A stretch of DNA of 61,502 nucleotides, taken from Rhodospirillales bacterium. Its GTDB lineage: Bacteria; Pseudomonadota; Alphaproteobacteria; Rhodospirillales; Shumkoniaceae. Below the pieces are notes generated by a model. That model saw nothing but the letters and a program-made list of their open reading frames with translations. It made no database searches and had not been told where the DNA came from. Positions 41,828 through 50,451 of the stretch are shown here, one piece after another; the stretch's first letter is position 1, and each line of letters starts with the position of its first letter. Position numbers and translations under genes: made by a program. The stretch covers positions 1 through 61,502 of the forward strand of contig JACZKS010000181.1 in assembly GCA_014859895.1 (NCBI GenBank), read 5' to 3'.

Positions 41828-43182
41828 CAGACCCCCAGGTCGCCATTTTCATGCTGGGGATTTTCGTCCTCGTCATCCTGTTGGGCTTCCCCATCGCCTT
41901 CACCCTGCTGGCCATGGGCTTCGGCTTCGGCTACTTCGCCTACGCCACCCCCGATCAGTGGGACCACATCTTCCGCAACCGCATTTTCGACCTGATGGTC
42001 AACCAGACCTACTCGGTCATGATCAACGACGTGCTGGTGGCGGTGCCGCTGTTCCTGTTCATGGGCTACGTCGTCGAACGGGCCAACATCGTGGACCGGC
42101 TGTTCTACAGCCTGAACATCGCGACCCGGCACATCCCGGCCTCGATGGCGGTGGCGGCGCTGTTGACCTGCGCCATCTTCGCCACGGCGACGGGCATCGT
42201 CGGCGCCGTCGTCACGCTGATGGGCCTGCTGGCGTTTCCGGCCCTGCTCAAGGCCGGCTACGACGAACGCTTCTCGGCCGGCATCATCTGCGCCGGCGGC
42301 TGTCTCGGCATTCTCATCCCGCCCAGCATCATGCTGATCGTCTATGGGGCGACGGCAGCCGTTTCGGTGGTCAAGCTGTATGCCGCCGCCATGGCGCCGG
42401 GGTTCATGCTGGCCACCCTCTACGTCTTCTATGCGATCGGCCGGGCGCTGATCAATCCGCGCCTGGCGCCAAAGCCGCCCAAGGAACAGACCGAGATGCC
42501 CATGGGCCAGCTGATCATCATGCTGCTGACCTCGTTCGTGCCGCTGGCCATCCTCATCCTGGCGGTGCTGGGCGCCATCCTGTTCGGCCTCGCCACGCCC
42601 ACCGAGGCGGCGGCCGTCGGGGCCACGGGCAGCCTGGTGCTGGCCTTCGCCTATGGAGCGCTGAACTGGAAGATGCTGAAGGAATCGGTCTATCTCACCA
42701 TGCGCACGTCGGCCATGGTGTGCTGGCTATTCGTCGGCTCGTGGACCTTCTCGTCGGTATTCTCGTACCTGGGCGGCCACGACGTCATCCAGCAGTTCGT
42801 CATCGGGCTCGATCTGTCGCCGGTGATGTTCCTGATTCTCGCCCAGGTGATCATCTTCCTGCTCGGCTGGCCGCTGGAATGGAGCGAGATCATCATCATC
42901 TTCGTTCCCATCTTCCTGCCGATGCTGGGGCACTTCAACGTCGACCCGCTGTTCTTCGGCATCCTGGTGGCGCTCAACCTGCAAACCTCGTTCCTGACGC
43001 CGCCGATGGCGATGGCCGCTTACTACCTGAAGGGCGTGGCGCCGCCGCACGTGCAGCTCATGAACATCTTCCGCGGCTGCATGCCCTTCCTGTCGATGGT
43101 GTTGCTCGCCATGATCATCCTGTACAACTTCCCGCAGATCGCCACCGGCCTGCCGGATTACCTGTACGGACCCGGCCGGTAG
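41824..43182 (+). CDS. TRAP transporter large permease (DctM)
   Basis: A 452-residue protein with about twelve hydrophobic segments. Typical DctM motifs are LLGFPIAFTLLAMGFGFGYF, FATATGIVGAVVTLMGLLAFP, CAGGCLGILIPPSIMLIVYG near residue 160 and FGLATPTEAAAVGATGSLVLA near residue 262. It ends with YNFPQIATGLPDYLYGPGR. It is the ion-coupled membrane component that takes substrate from the periplasmic binding protein. A 4-base overlap with DctQ indicates coupling. Followed after 32 bases by an amidase gene. Confidence 0.95.
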   Translation: MTDPQVAIFMLGIFVLVILLGFPIAFTLLAMGFGFGYFAYATPDQWDHIFRNRIFDLMVNQTYSVMINDVLVAVPLFLFMGYVVERANIVDRLFYSLNIATRHIPASMAVAALLTCAIFATATGIVGAVVTLMGLLAFPALLKAGYDERFSAGIICAGGCLGILIPPSIMLIVYGATAAVSVVKLYAAAMAPGFMLATLYVFYAIGRALINPRLAPKPPKEQTEMPMGQLIIMLLTSFVPLAILILAVLGAILFGLATPTEAAAVGATGSLVLAFAYGALNWKMLKESVYLTMRTSAMVCWLFVGSWTFSSVFSYLGGHDVIQQFVIGLDLSPVMFLILAQVIIFLLGWPLEWSEIIIIFVPIFLPMLGHFNVDPLFFGILVALNLQTSFLTPPMAMAAYYLKGVAPPHVQLMNIFRGCMPFLSMVLLAMIILYNFPQIATGLPDYLYGPGR

Positions 43183-43209
43183 CGGGATCGGAACCAAGCG
43201 GGAGAAGAC

Positions 43210-43218
43210 ATGGAATGA
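43210..43218 (+). promoter_or_regulatory. two-codon leader ATG-GAA-TGA overlapping the amidase start
   Basis: GGAG (43201-43204) is followed 5 bases later by ATGGAATGA, and the amidase ATG (43215) lies inside this unit. The spacing favours the mini-frame, so the amidase may be translated by reinitiation. This is read directly from sequence; the effect is a guess. Confidence 0.35.
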
Positions 43219-44540
43219 CGCTCAATCAGATGACCGCCACCCAGGCGGCAGCCGCCATCGGGAACGGCGAGCTGACGTCCGAGGAATTGGTCCGCGCCTG
43301 TCTGGCGCGCATCGACGAGGTCGAGGCCACGGTCCGGGCCTGGACCTATCTCGACCCGGACCACGCCATCCGCCAGGCCCGGTTGGCCGATCTTGCCCGC
43401 AAGGAAGGCAGGGCGCTGGGTCCGCTGCATGGCGTGCCGGTCGGCATCAAGGACATCTTCGACACCGAGGACATGCCGACCGAGGACGGCACCCAGCTGC
43501 ACGCCGGCCGCCGGCCGCTGGAGGACAGCGCGGTGGTCGCCCTGCTGCGCGAGGCGGGCGCCGTCATCATGGGCAAGACGGTCACCACCGAGCTCGCCGT
43601 CTACTCGCCCGGCAAGACCCGCAACCCGCACAACCCCGAGCACACGCCCGGCGGCTCGTCCAGCGGATCGGCCGCCGCCGTGGCCGCCCACATGGTGCCG
43701 CTCGCCGTCGGCAGCCAGACCAACGGATCGGTCATCCGCCCAGCGTCGTTCTGCGGCGTCGTCGGCTACAAGCCCAGCCATGGGCTGATTTCGCGCCATC
43801 GGGTGCTGCGCCAGTCGCCTCCGCTCGATACCATCGGCGTCTTCGCCCGCACGGTCGAGGACGCGGCGCTGCTGGCCGAACCGCTGATGGCTCACGATGC
43901 CCGCGATCCCGCCATGCGTCCCAGCGCCCGTCCGACCCTGGTGGCGACGGCCGGCTCCGAACCGCCGGTCGACCCGGACATCGCCTTCGTCAAATCGCCG
44001 GTTTGGGACAAGGCCGACGACGACACCCGGGAGGCTTTCGAGGAACTGTCCGCGCACCTCGGCGAGCGTATCCGCGAGGTCGATCTGCCGGACGTCTTCG
44101 CGCGTGCCCACGAGTGGCACCGCGCCATCATGGAAGCCGACCTGGCCAAGAACTTCCGCATCGACGAGGACAAGGGGCGCGACAGGATCAGCCCCGTCCT
44201 GCTGGAAATGATGGATCGCGGCAAGACCGTGACCGCGGTGGCCTACAACGAGGCCCTCGAAAATATCTCCGTGCTTGAAGGCCTGCTCGAGCCCATCTTC
44301 AAGCAGTTCGACGCCATCCTGACGCCGGCCACCATCGGCAGCGCGCCGAAGGGCCTGGAAAGCACGGGAAGCCCCGTCTTCTGCACGCTGTGGACGTATT
44401 GTGGCCTGCCCGCCGTCAGCCTGCCGCTGCTGAGCGGATCGAACGGCATGCCGATGGGCGTGCAACTGGTCGGCCCGAGAGGGGACGACGCCCGGCTTCT
44501 GCGGACCGCCCGTTGGCTGGCCGAAAGCCTGGGGGACTGA
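43215..44540 (+). CDS. amidase (amidase signature family)
   Basis: A 441-residue amidase-signature hydrolase with a Ser-cisSer-Lys triad: Lys in GVPVGIKDIFDTEDMPTEDG near residue 76, the Gly/Ser-rich TPGGSSSGSAAAVAA near residue 150, and the nucleophile Ser in GSQTNGSVIRPASFCGVVG near residue 172. Length is typical. Located in the TRAP operon (32 bases after DctM), it probably hydrolyses an imported amide or a derivative in the cytoplasm. It is not GatA (no gatCB near). With an IclR regulator and gcl close by, an amide that ends in glyoxylate is one possibility, unproven. Confidence 0.9.
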   Translation: MTLNQMTATQAAAAIGNGELTSEELVRACLARIDEVEATVRAWTYLDPDHAIRQARLADLARKEGRALGPLHGVPVGIKDIFDTEDMPTEDGTQLHAGRRPLEDSAVVALLREAGAVIMGKTVTTELAVYSPGKTRNPHNPEHTPGGSSSGSAAAVAAHMVPLAVGSQTNGSVIRPASFCGVVGYKPSHGLISRHRVLRQSPPLDTIGVFARTVEDAALLAEPLMAHDARDPAMRPSARPTLVATAGSEPPVDPDIAFVKSPVWDKADDDTREAFEELSAHLGERIREVDLPDVFARAHEWHRAIMEADLAKNFRIDEDKGRDRISPVLLEMMDRGKTVTAVAYNEALENISVLEGLLEPIFKQFDAILTPATIGSAPKGLESTGSPVFCTLWTYCGLPAVSLPLLSGSNGMPMGVQLVGPRGDDARLLRTARWLAESLGD

Positions 44541-44583
44541 CCGCCGGCCGGCCCCCTATCGAGTGAAGGAAGGAGTTCAGTTC

Positions 44584-44814
44584 ATGCCAAAAAAAGCCCT
44601 GTTCGTGGTGGCCGGGATCCTGGCGGTGAGCCTGGCCCTCGCCTTCCTCGGCAACCTGGCCATCCGCATCGCCGAAATCCCCTTGATGATCATCATCTTC
44701 GGCGTCCTGGCGATGATGGTGTGGGACTTCATCGACACCGTGCGCCACAACGTGCGCGCCAGCGACGCGGCCGACAAGGCCAACGGCCAAGCCAACGGGT
44801 CATCCCGGAACTGA
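44584..44814 (+). CDS. small two-span membrane protein of unknown function
   Basis: A 76-residue protein with two hydrophobic segments (ALFVVAGILAVSLALAFLG and IPLMIIIFGVLAMMVWDFI) and a short hydrophilic tail (RHNVRASDAADKANGQANG). AAGGAG lies about 9 bases before the ATG at 44584. It closes the TRAP-amidase operon. It may be an accessory of the transporter, but no family was recognised. Confidence 0.7.
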   Translation: MPKKALFVVAGILAVSLALAFLGNLAIRIAEIPLMIIIFGVLAMMVWDFIDTVRHNVRASDAADKANGQANGSSRN

Positions 44815-44879
44815 GCGGAAACGGCGAAGCCGGCCGGAAGGCTCCGGCCGGCTTCATCCCGTTACAAATCTTCGGGCGA

Positions 44880-45698
44880 TCAGGCGGAAACCGGCGCCGC
44901 CATCAAGCCACCGAGTTCGCTGGTGATCAGGCGCGCCGCCCGGCGCACCCTGGCCCCCAGCTCGCCGGCCCGCTCTTCCGAAATGCGCGGTGTCGGCCCC
45001 AACAGCGAAATCGCGGCCACCGCTTCGCCCCGCTCGTCGAAGATGGGGGCGGCGACGCAGCGCACGCCGAAGGCATGTTCCTCGTTGTCGAAGGCGAATC
45101 CGCGCTCCCTGACCTCGACCAGCGCCACCCGCAATTCGGACGGCGACACGATGGTGTTGGGGGTCAGACGGCGCAGGCCGTGCTTGTGCAGGATGCGCGT
45201 CACCTCGCGCTCGGACATGGTGGACAGCAAGGCCTTGCCGACGCCCGAACCGTGCAGCGGCACCCGCGAACCGGGCCGCGACGAGGCGCGCATCATCTCG
45301 TGGCTTTCGACGTGGGCCAGGAACACCGCCTCGCCGTTCGATTCGACGGCAAGGTTGACCGTTTCGCCCGATTCTTCCATCAGCTGGCGCATGAACGGCA
45401 GCGCCGAGCGGATGAGGTCGCGCCGAGGCAGGAAGGCGCTGCCCACCGTGAACGCCTGCACGCCGATGCACCACCGGCGGCTGGAATTGTCGAACTGCAC
45501 GAAGCGGCGCCGCTCCAGCGTCGTCAGCAGCCGGTGCGCCGTCGACGGCGGCAGGCCGGCCCGCTGGGACAGGTCGGAAAGCTGCAGGCCGTCGTCCATC
45601 TCGCCGATGTATTCCAGCAGCGCCAGCGCCTTGTCGAGAGATTTGACGTACCCGGCGCTGGGTTGGCCATTCGTCCGCCCGTTAGTCTTCCTTACCAT
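44880..45698 (-). CDS. IclR-family transcriptional regulator
   Basis: A 272-residue regulator: winged HTH at about residues 15-75 (SLDKALALLEYIGEMDDGLQ, LSQRAGLPPSTAHRLLTTLE) and a C-terminal GAF-like effector domain with GVGKALLSTMSERE and FAFDNEEHAFGVRCVAAPIF. AAGGAGG lies about 10 bases before the ATG at 45698. It is divergent from gcl, as a parallel to E. coli AllR, an IclR-family repressor of gcl that responds to glyoxylate and allantoin. Control of gcl and perhaps the TRAP-amidase operon is therefore likely, by inference. Confidence 0.92.
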   Translation of the reverse strand: MVRKTNGRTNGQPSAGYVKSLDKALALLEYIGEMDDGLQLSDLSQRAGLPPSTAHRLLTTLERRRFVQFDNSSRRWCIGVQAFTVGSAFLPRRDLIRSALPFMRQLMEESGETVNLAVESNGEAVFLAHVESHEMMRASSRPGSRVPLHGSGVGKALLSTMSEREVTRILHKHGLRRLTPNTIVSPSELRVALVEVRERGFAFDNEEHAFGVRCVAAPIFDERGEAVAAISLLGPTPRISEERAGELGARVRRAARLITSELGGLMAAPVSA

Positions 45699-45767
45699 GA
45701 TCCTCGATTCCTCCTTGTCCCGCCGGAAGTCATGCCCTTCGAATCTGCCGCGGAAGACCCGGCCCAA

Positions 45768-45976
45768 GCCTGCCGAATTCGCGCATTCCGCTGTTTCCGA
45801 AGAAATTTGGAAACTATTTTGGAAATTCTGTTACCATATATCATGCTGTTTTTCAACGGCTTTTTTCGATGTATACCATATTACGAAATCAGATCCAATT
45901 TCGATTGCGCCAAACGGAAGTGCAATCCAATATCCCTCGCAGTTAACCCCCGCCGCCCGCCCCGGAGGCCCGACAA
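45768..45976. promoter_or_regulatory. iclR-gcl divergent promoter region with direct repeats
   Basis: AT-rich section 45795-45905. Direct repeats of TTTGGAAA at 45806-45813 and 45818-45825 (12-base period) and of TACCATAT at 45832-45839 and 45874-45881 (42-base period, four helical turns). These are candidate IclR-family binding sites controlling gcl. Confidence 0.45.
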
Positions 45977-47758
45977 ATGCCCAAGATGACCGCCATGGAA
46001 GCCGTCGTTCACATCCTCCGAAGCGAGGGTGTGTCGATCGTATTCGGAATTCCCGGGGCCGCGATCCTGCCCCTCTACGACGCCCTGCGCGGTTCCGGCA
46101 TCAACCATGTGCTGGCCCGCCACGAGGAAGGTGCCAGCCACATGGCCGAGGGCTACAACCGGGCCAGCGGCAAGATCGGCATCTGCATGGGGACCTCGGG
46201 TCCGGCCGGCACCGATATGGTGACGGGCCTCTACTCGGCCCAGGCCGACAGCATCCCGATCCTTTGCATCACCGGCCAGGCACCGCGCGCCGAGCTGCAT
46301 CGCGAGTATTTCCAGGCTGTCGACATCGCCGCCATCACCAAGCCGGTCACCAAGTGGTCGGTGACGGTCATGGAAGCGGCCCAGATCCCGTGGGTGTTCC
46401 GCCAAGCCTTCCAGATCATGCGCTCGGGCCGCCCGGGGCCGGTCCATATCGACCTGCCGATCGACATCCAGAAGGAGATCATCGAATACGATCCCGAGGT
46501 CGATCACCCGCTGGAGGTCTTCAAGCCGGTCCCGCAGCGCAAGCAGATCGAGAAGGCGTTGGCCATGATGATGGAGGCCAAGCGGCCGGTCATCGTCGCC
46601 GGCGGCGGCGTCGTTTCCGGCGACGCCTCGGAAGAGCTGGTCAAGTTCGCCGAACTGCTCAACTGCCCGGTCACGCCGACCCTGATGGGCTGGACATCCA
46701 TTCCCGACGATCATCCGCTGAATACCGGCATGATCGGCACCCAGACGCAGCGGCGCTGCGGCAACGCCAGCTTCCTTGAAAGCGACTTCGTGCTCGGCAT
46801 CGGCAACCGCTGGGCCAGCCGCCACACCGGCGCGCTGGACGCCTATCGCGGCAAGCGCAAGTTCGTCCATGTCGATATCGAGCCGACCCAGATCGGCCGC
46901 GTGTTCTGCCCCGACCTTGGGATCTGCGGCGACGCCAAGGCGACGTTGCAGATGTTCATCGAGGTGGCGCGCGAGATGGATGCCGCCGGCAAGCTCAAGC
47001 GCCCCAACCACTGGGTGGCCCGTGTCCAGGAACGCCGCCGCACCATGCGCCGGCGTACCGACTTCGACAACGCGCCGATCAAACCGCAGCGCGTGTTCCA
47101 CGAGATCAACGAGATCTTCCCGCGCAACACCCGCTTCGTCACCGCCATCGGCCTCTATCAGATTGCCTCGGCGCAGTTCCAACGCGTCTACGAGCCGCGC
47201 AAATACCTGATCTGCGGCCAGGCCGGTCCGTTGGGCTGGGAAGTCCCGGCCACCATCGGCGCCAAGCTGGCCGACCCCGAGACCGAGGCGGTCACCGTGG
47301 TCGGCGACTACTCCTTCCAGTTCCTGATCGAGGAACTGGCGGTGGCCGCCCAGTTCAAGGTGCCGTTCGTCATCATCCTGTTCAACAACGCCTATCTCGG
47401 CCTGATCCGCATGGCGTCGAAGGCCTACGACATGGATTTCCAGATCCAGCTCAGCTTCGACAATATCAATGCCCCCGAGAACGAGGGCTACGGCGTCGAC
47501 TTCGTCAAGGTGGCGGAGGGCTTCGGCTGCCGCGCCACCCGGGTCAAGGAGCCCGGCAAGATCCGCGAGGCCATCGAATGGGCCCGCGAGGAATCCAAGA
47601 AGATGTCGGTGCCGGTGGTGGTCGAGGTGATCACCGAACGCAAGACCGACATCGCCATGGGTCCGGCCATCGACCAGATCAAGGAATTCGAGGAGGTCAT
47701 CGACCTGCCGACCGAGATGGACCTGTCGCTGCCCATGCTCGACGAGGAACCCAGCTAA
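45977..47758 (+). CDS. gcl: glyoxylate carboligase (tartronate-semialdehyde synthase), Glu variant
   Basis: A 593-residue TPP- and FAD-dependent enzyme joining two glyoxylates to tartronate semialdehyde plus CO2. Over its length it tracks E. coli Gcl: GTSGPAGTDMVTGLYSA, ITGQAPRAELHREYFQAVDI, LVFGIGNR-like region LGIGNRWASRHTGALDAY, VHVDIEPTQIGRVFCPDLGI, CGQAGPLGWEVPA and NNAYLGLIRMASKAYDMDF. The E. coli enzyme has Val51 in ARHVEGASH where other TPP enzymes have Glu; here the segment is ARHEEGASH, so the Glu is present (Glu50). Partner genes hyi and glxR are not adjacent. A strong terminator follows. Confidence 0.9.
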   Translation: MPKMTAMEAVVHILRSEGVSIVFGIPGAAILPLYDALRGSGINHVLARHEEGASHMAEGYNRASGKIGICMGTSGPAGTDMVTGLYSAQADSIPILCITGQAPRAELHREYFQAVDIAAITKPVTKWSVTVMEAAQIPWVFRQAFQIMRSGRPGPVHIDLPIDIQKEIIEYDPEVDHPLEVFKPVPQRKQIEKALAMMMEAKRPVIVAGGGVVSGDASEELVKFAELLNCPVTPTLMGWTSIPDDHPLNTGMIGTQTQRRCGNASFLESDFVLGIGNRWASRHTGALDAYRGKRKFVHVDIEPTQIGRVFCPDLGICGDAKATLQMFIEVAREMDAAGKLKRPNHWVARVQERRRTMRRRTDFDNAPIKPQRVFHEINEIFPRNTRFVTAIGLYQIASAQFQRVYEPRKYLICGQAGPLGWEVPATIGAKLADPETEAVTVVGDYSFQFLIEELAVAAQFKVPFVIILFNNAYLGLIRMASKAYDMDFQIQLSFDNINAPENEGYGVDFVKVAEGFGCRATRVKEPGKIREAIEWAREESKKMSVPVVVEVITERKTDIAMGPAIDQIKEFEEVIDLPTEMDLSLPMLDEEPS

Positions 47759-47836
47759 CCTTCAGTGCCTGACTGGCGGCCGCGCGTCGCGGTCGCCCGT
47801 GATACTCCCTTACTAAAGCGTTCCTGCACTGAAACT

Positions 47837-47869
47837 AAGGCGTGAGCCCAGCTCACGCCTTCTTTTTTT
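47837..47869 (+). terminator. rho-independent terminator of gcl
   Basis: A perfect 11-bp stem, AAGGCGTGAGC (47837-47847) with GCTCACGCCTT (47851-47861), a 3-base loop, then CTTTTTTT. Confidence 0.95.
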
Positions 47870-48000
47870 GCGCGCGCTCCTGCGCGAGCGGACCCCGCAC
47901 CCAATATCATGGGCGACGTATCGCGCAGGGGCCCTCCTTGCACATCGGCGGAATGACCGCCCGTCACGCGCCGACCGATTTCAGACCTTCACGCAGACAT

Positions 48001-48741
48001 ATGGACACTCTCATGTTCGAATGGATCTTCGACGTCGACATCTGGGCCAGCCTGCTGACCCTGACCGCACTGGAAATCGTGCTCGGCATCGACAACGTCA
48101 TCTTCATCTCGGTGATCTCCGCGCGTCTGCCGGTCGCCCAGCAGCGGAGCGCCCAGCGGCTGGGCCTGGCATTGGCCCTGATCGGCCGGGTGGCCCTGCT
48201 GGCCAGCCTGGTATGGATCATCGGCCTGACCCAGCCGCTATTTGAGGTCGGCGGTTTCGCCGTTTCCTGGCGCGACATCATCCTCATCGCCGGCGGCCTT
48301 TTCCTGTTGGCAAAGGGAACGGTGGAAATCCACAACACCGTGGAGGGGGAGCATGCGGGCTCATCGGTCCGGCCGACGAGCTACGCCGCCGCCATCGGCC
48401 AGATCCTGGTGCTGGACATCGTGTTTTCCATCGATTCGGTCATCACCGCGGTGGGCATGAGCCGGCACCTGCCGGTGATGATCGCCGCCGTCGTCATCGC
48501 CATCCTGGTCATGCTGCTGGCGGCCGGTCCGGTCAGCAGCTTCATCCAGCGCCACCCGACATCGAAGATGCTGGCGCTGAGCTTCCTGCTGCTGGTCGGC
48601 ATGGCTCTGGTCGCCGACGGCCTGCACTATCACGTGCCGCGCGGCTATCTGTACTTCGCCATCGCCTTTTCGGCCGGCGTCGAGGCGCTCAACCTGTGGG
48701 CGACCGGCCGAGGCAAGAAACCACCGAAGACGGAAGGCTAA
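48001..48741 (+). CDS. TerC-family integral membrane protein
   Basis: A 246-residue protein with about seven hydrophobic segments. The TerC motifs are LEIVLGIDNVIFISVISARLP near residue 25 and LDIVFSIDSVITAVGMSRHL near residue 140, each with the acidic Asp in the membrane that is proposed to bind metal. TerC proteins take part in Mn2+ export or metal homeostasis linked with the Sec machinery, or in tellurite resistance. The start is uncertain (48001 or 48013; neither has a good ribosome-binding site). Monocistronic; convergent with a helicase gene. No yybP-ykoY manganese riboswitch was recognised upstream. Confidence 0.88.
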   Translation: MDTLMFEWIFDVDIWASLLTLTALEIVLGIDNVIFISVISARLPVAQQRSAQRLGLALALIGRVALLASLVWIIGLTQPLFEVGGFAVSWRDIILIAGGLFLLAKGTVEIHNTVEGEHAGSSVRPTSYAAAIGQILVLDIVFSIDSVITAVGMSRHLPVMIAAVVIAILVMLLAAGPVSSFIQRHPTSKMLALSFLLLVGMALVADGLHYHVPRGYLYFAIAFSAGVEALNLWATGRGKKPPKTEG

Positions 48742-48761
48742 GGCGGTGGGCCCAAACGGCA

Positions 48762-48797
48762 GCGGGGGAGCCGACTCCCAAGCGTCAGCTCCCCCGC
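48762..48797. terminator. hairpin between convergent terC and helicase genes
   Basis: GCGGGGGAGC (48762-48771) and GCTCCCCCGC (48788-48797) form a perfect 10-bp stem with a 16-base loop. No T tract, but the position between two convergent genes fits a bidirectional transcription end. Confidence 0.55.
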
Positions 48798-48834
48798 CCC
48801 CGAAATATCGGGCCGTCGGTATTTGGGTCTAGGT

Positions 48835-50088
48835 TCAGGCCGCGCGGTGGGCCCGGCCCTCGTCGAAGCGGCGGCGGCGCGTCAGGGGCGCCGGCGCGGC
48901 GGCGCGGGAGGCGTTGGATGCCGCCGGCCGCGCGCTTGGCGCCACGGTAGCGCGAACCGGCTGGCCGGCCGCCACCTTGATCGGTGTCTTGGTCAGTTTC
49001 TCGATGTCGCGCAGATAAGCCCGCTCGCTGGGGTCGCAGAACGACAGCGCGATGCCGCCGGCGCCGGCCCGCGCCGTGCGCCCGATGCGGTGCACATAGC
49101 TTTCCGGCTCGTTGGGCAATTCGTAGTTGATGACGTGGCTGACGTCGTCGACGTCGAGGCCGCGCGCCGCGATGTCGGTGGCGACCAGGACGCGGGCATC
49201 GCCGCTGCGGAACCGCTCGAGCGCCCGCTGGCGCGCCGCCTGCGACTTGTTGCCGTGAATCGCCTCGGCGTCGACGCCCGTCAGGCCCAGTTGCTTGGCG
49301 ACCTTGTTGGCGCCGTGCTTGGTGCGGGTGAAGACGATGACGCGCGACATTTCCGGCGCCTTGAGCAGGTGGCCCAACAGGTCGCGCTTGGCCGCGGTAT
49401 CGACGAAGAAGACGCTCTGCTCGACGCGATCGGCCGTCATCGTGCGGGGCGACACCTCGACGCGCTGAGGATTGTGCAGGATCTCGCCGGCCAGCTTGGC
49501 GACGTCGTTGGGCATGGTCGCCGAAAACAGCAGCGACTGACGGACCTTGGGCAGCAGCGCCACGATTTTGCGGACATCGCGCACGAAGCCCATGTCGAGC
49601 ATGCGGTCCGCCTCGTCGAGCACCAGGGTCGCCGCCTTGTCGAGGCGGATGTGGCGCTGGTTGACGAGGTCGAGCAAGCGACCGGGGGTGGCGACCAGGA
49701 TGTGGACGCCGCGGGCCATCGCCCGGATCTGGGCATTGGCCTTGACGCCGCCCATGATGACGGTGTGGCGCAGGCCGAGATGGCGGCCATAGGTGGCCAG
49801 GCTGTCGTCGATCTGCAGGGCCAGTTCGCGGGTCGGCGCCAGGATCAGTGCCTGCGCCGACTGGGGCGCCACCGGCGCCTTGGCGTCGGCCAGGCGCTGA
49901 AGAATCGGCAACGCGAAGGCGGCCGTCTTGCCGGTGCCGGTTTGGGCGATGCCCAGGATGTCGCGGCCGGCCAGCAGCAGCGGAATGGCCTGGGTCTGGA
50001 TGGGAGTGGGGGTGGTGTAGTTCTCGGCGATCAGAACGCGCCGCAACGGCTCGGCAACGCCGAGTTCGGAAAAGGTCAGAGTCGTCAT
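48835..50088 (-). CDS. DEAD-box ATP-dependent RNA helicase
   Basis: A 417-residue RhlE-like helicase with the full motif set: Q motif [12 protein letters not shown], Walker [10 protein letters not shown] near residue 48, [26 protein letters not shown] near residue 150, [33 protein letters not shown] and [11 protein letters not shown] short Ala/Pro/Arg-rich basic tail (about 50 residues) follows the core. AAGGA lies about 10 bases before the ATG at 50088. Likely roles are RNA remodelling in ribosome assembly or cold adaptation, as for RhlE homologues. Confidence 0.94.
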   Translation of the reverse strand: MTTLTFSELGVAEPLRRVLIAENYTTPTPIQTQAIPLLLAGRDILGIAQTGTGKTAAFALPILQRLADAKAPVAPQSAQALILAPTRELALQIDDSLATYGRHLGLRHTVIMGGVKANAQIRAMARGVHILVATPGRLLDLVNQRHIRLDKAATLVLDEADRMLDMGFVRDVRKIVALLPKVRQSLLFSATMPNDVAKLAGEILHNPQRVEVSPRTMTADRVEQSVFFVDTAAKRDLLGHLLKAPEMSRVIVFTRTKHGANKVAKQLGLTGVDAEAIHGNKSQAARQRALERFRSGDARVLVATDIAARGLDVDDVSHVINYELPNEPESYVHRIGRTARAGAGGIALSFCDPSERAYLRDIEKLTKTPIKVAAGQPVRATVAPSARPAASNASRAAAPAPLTRRRRFDEGRAHRAA

Positions 50089-50451
50089 TAAGGTATGGTT
50101 CCTTGTGCGCCGGGGCAGCGCGCCCTTCAAGGGTACGCAGACGCCTCCTGGCGCGTTGGCCGATTTTCCACGCGCACTTGGAAAACGGAAATTTTCGGGA
50201 ATTGTCTTGAGACTGGGGTACCCGATTGCCGGGAGCCCTTTACGCGATCACAAGCAATTGCAGGGCTGTAGATGCGCCCGCCGATCCCCGAAGTCAAGGA
50301 ATACCGCGAAATAAAATTTCAGAACCGCGAGTCGGCCATCCCAACGGTCACGCCCTGGTGTTCGCCGGAAACGTTGAATTTCGCGGAACTTGTCCCCAGT
50401 TGGTTGAGTTCTTTCACCACCCCCGCCGCCCGTCGCAAAGGAGAGGGACAG
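50089..50451. promoter_or_regulatory. 363-base divergent gap between helicase and egtB
   Basis: No gene is supported although the egtB frame stays open from 50272. It must hold the helicase promoter and a possibly long leader, and the egtB promoter. AAAGGAGAGG at 50437 is the egtB ribosome-binding site. No known riboswitch or clear operator was recognised. Confidence 0.4.

Noticed and set aside
47870-48000. Possible yybP-ykoY manganese riboswitch upstream of the TerC-family gene
   Set aside because: TerC-type genes often have one, but the conserved core of that riboswitch could not be found in this stretch.
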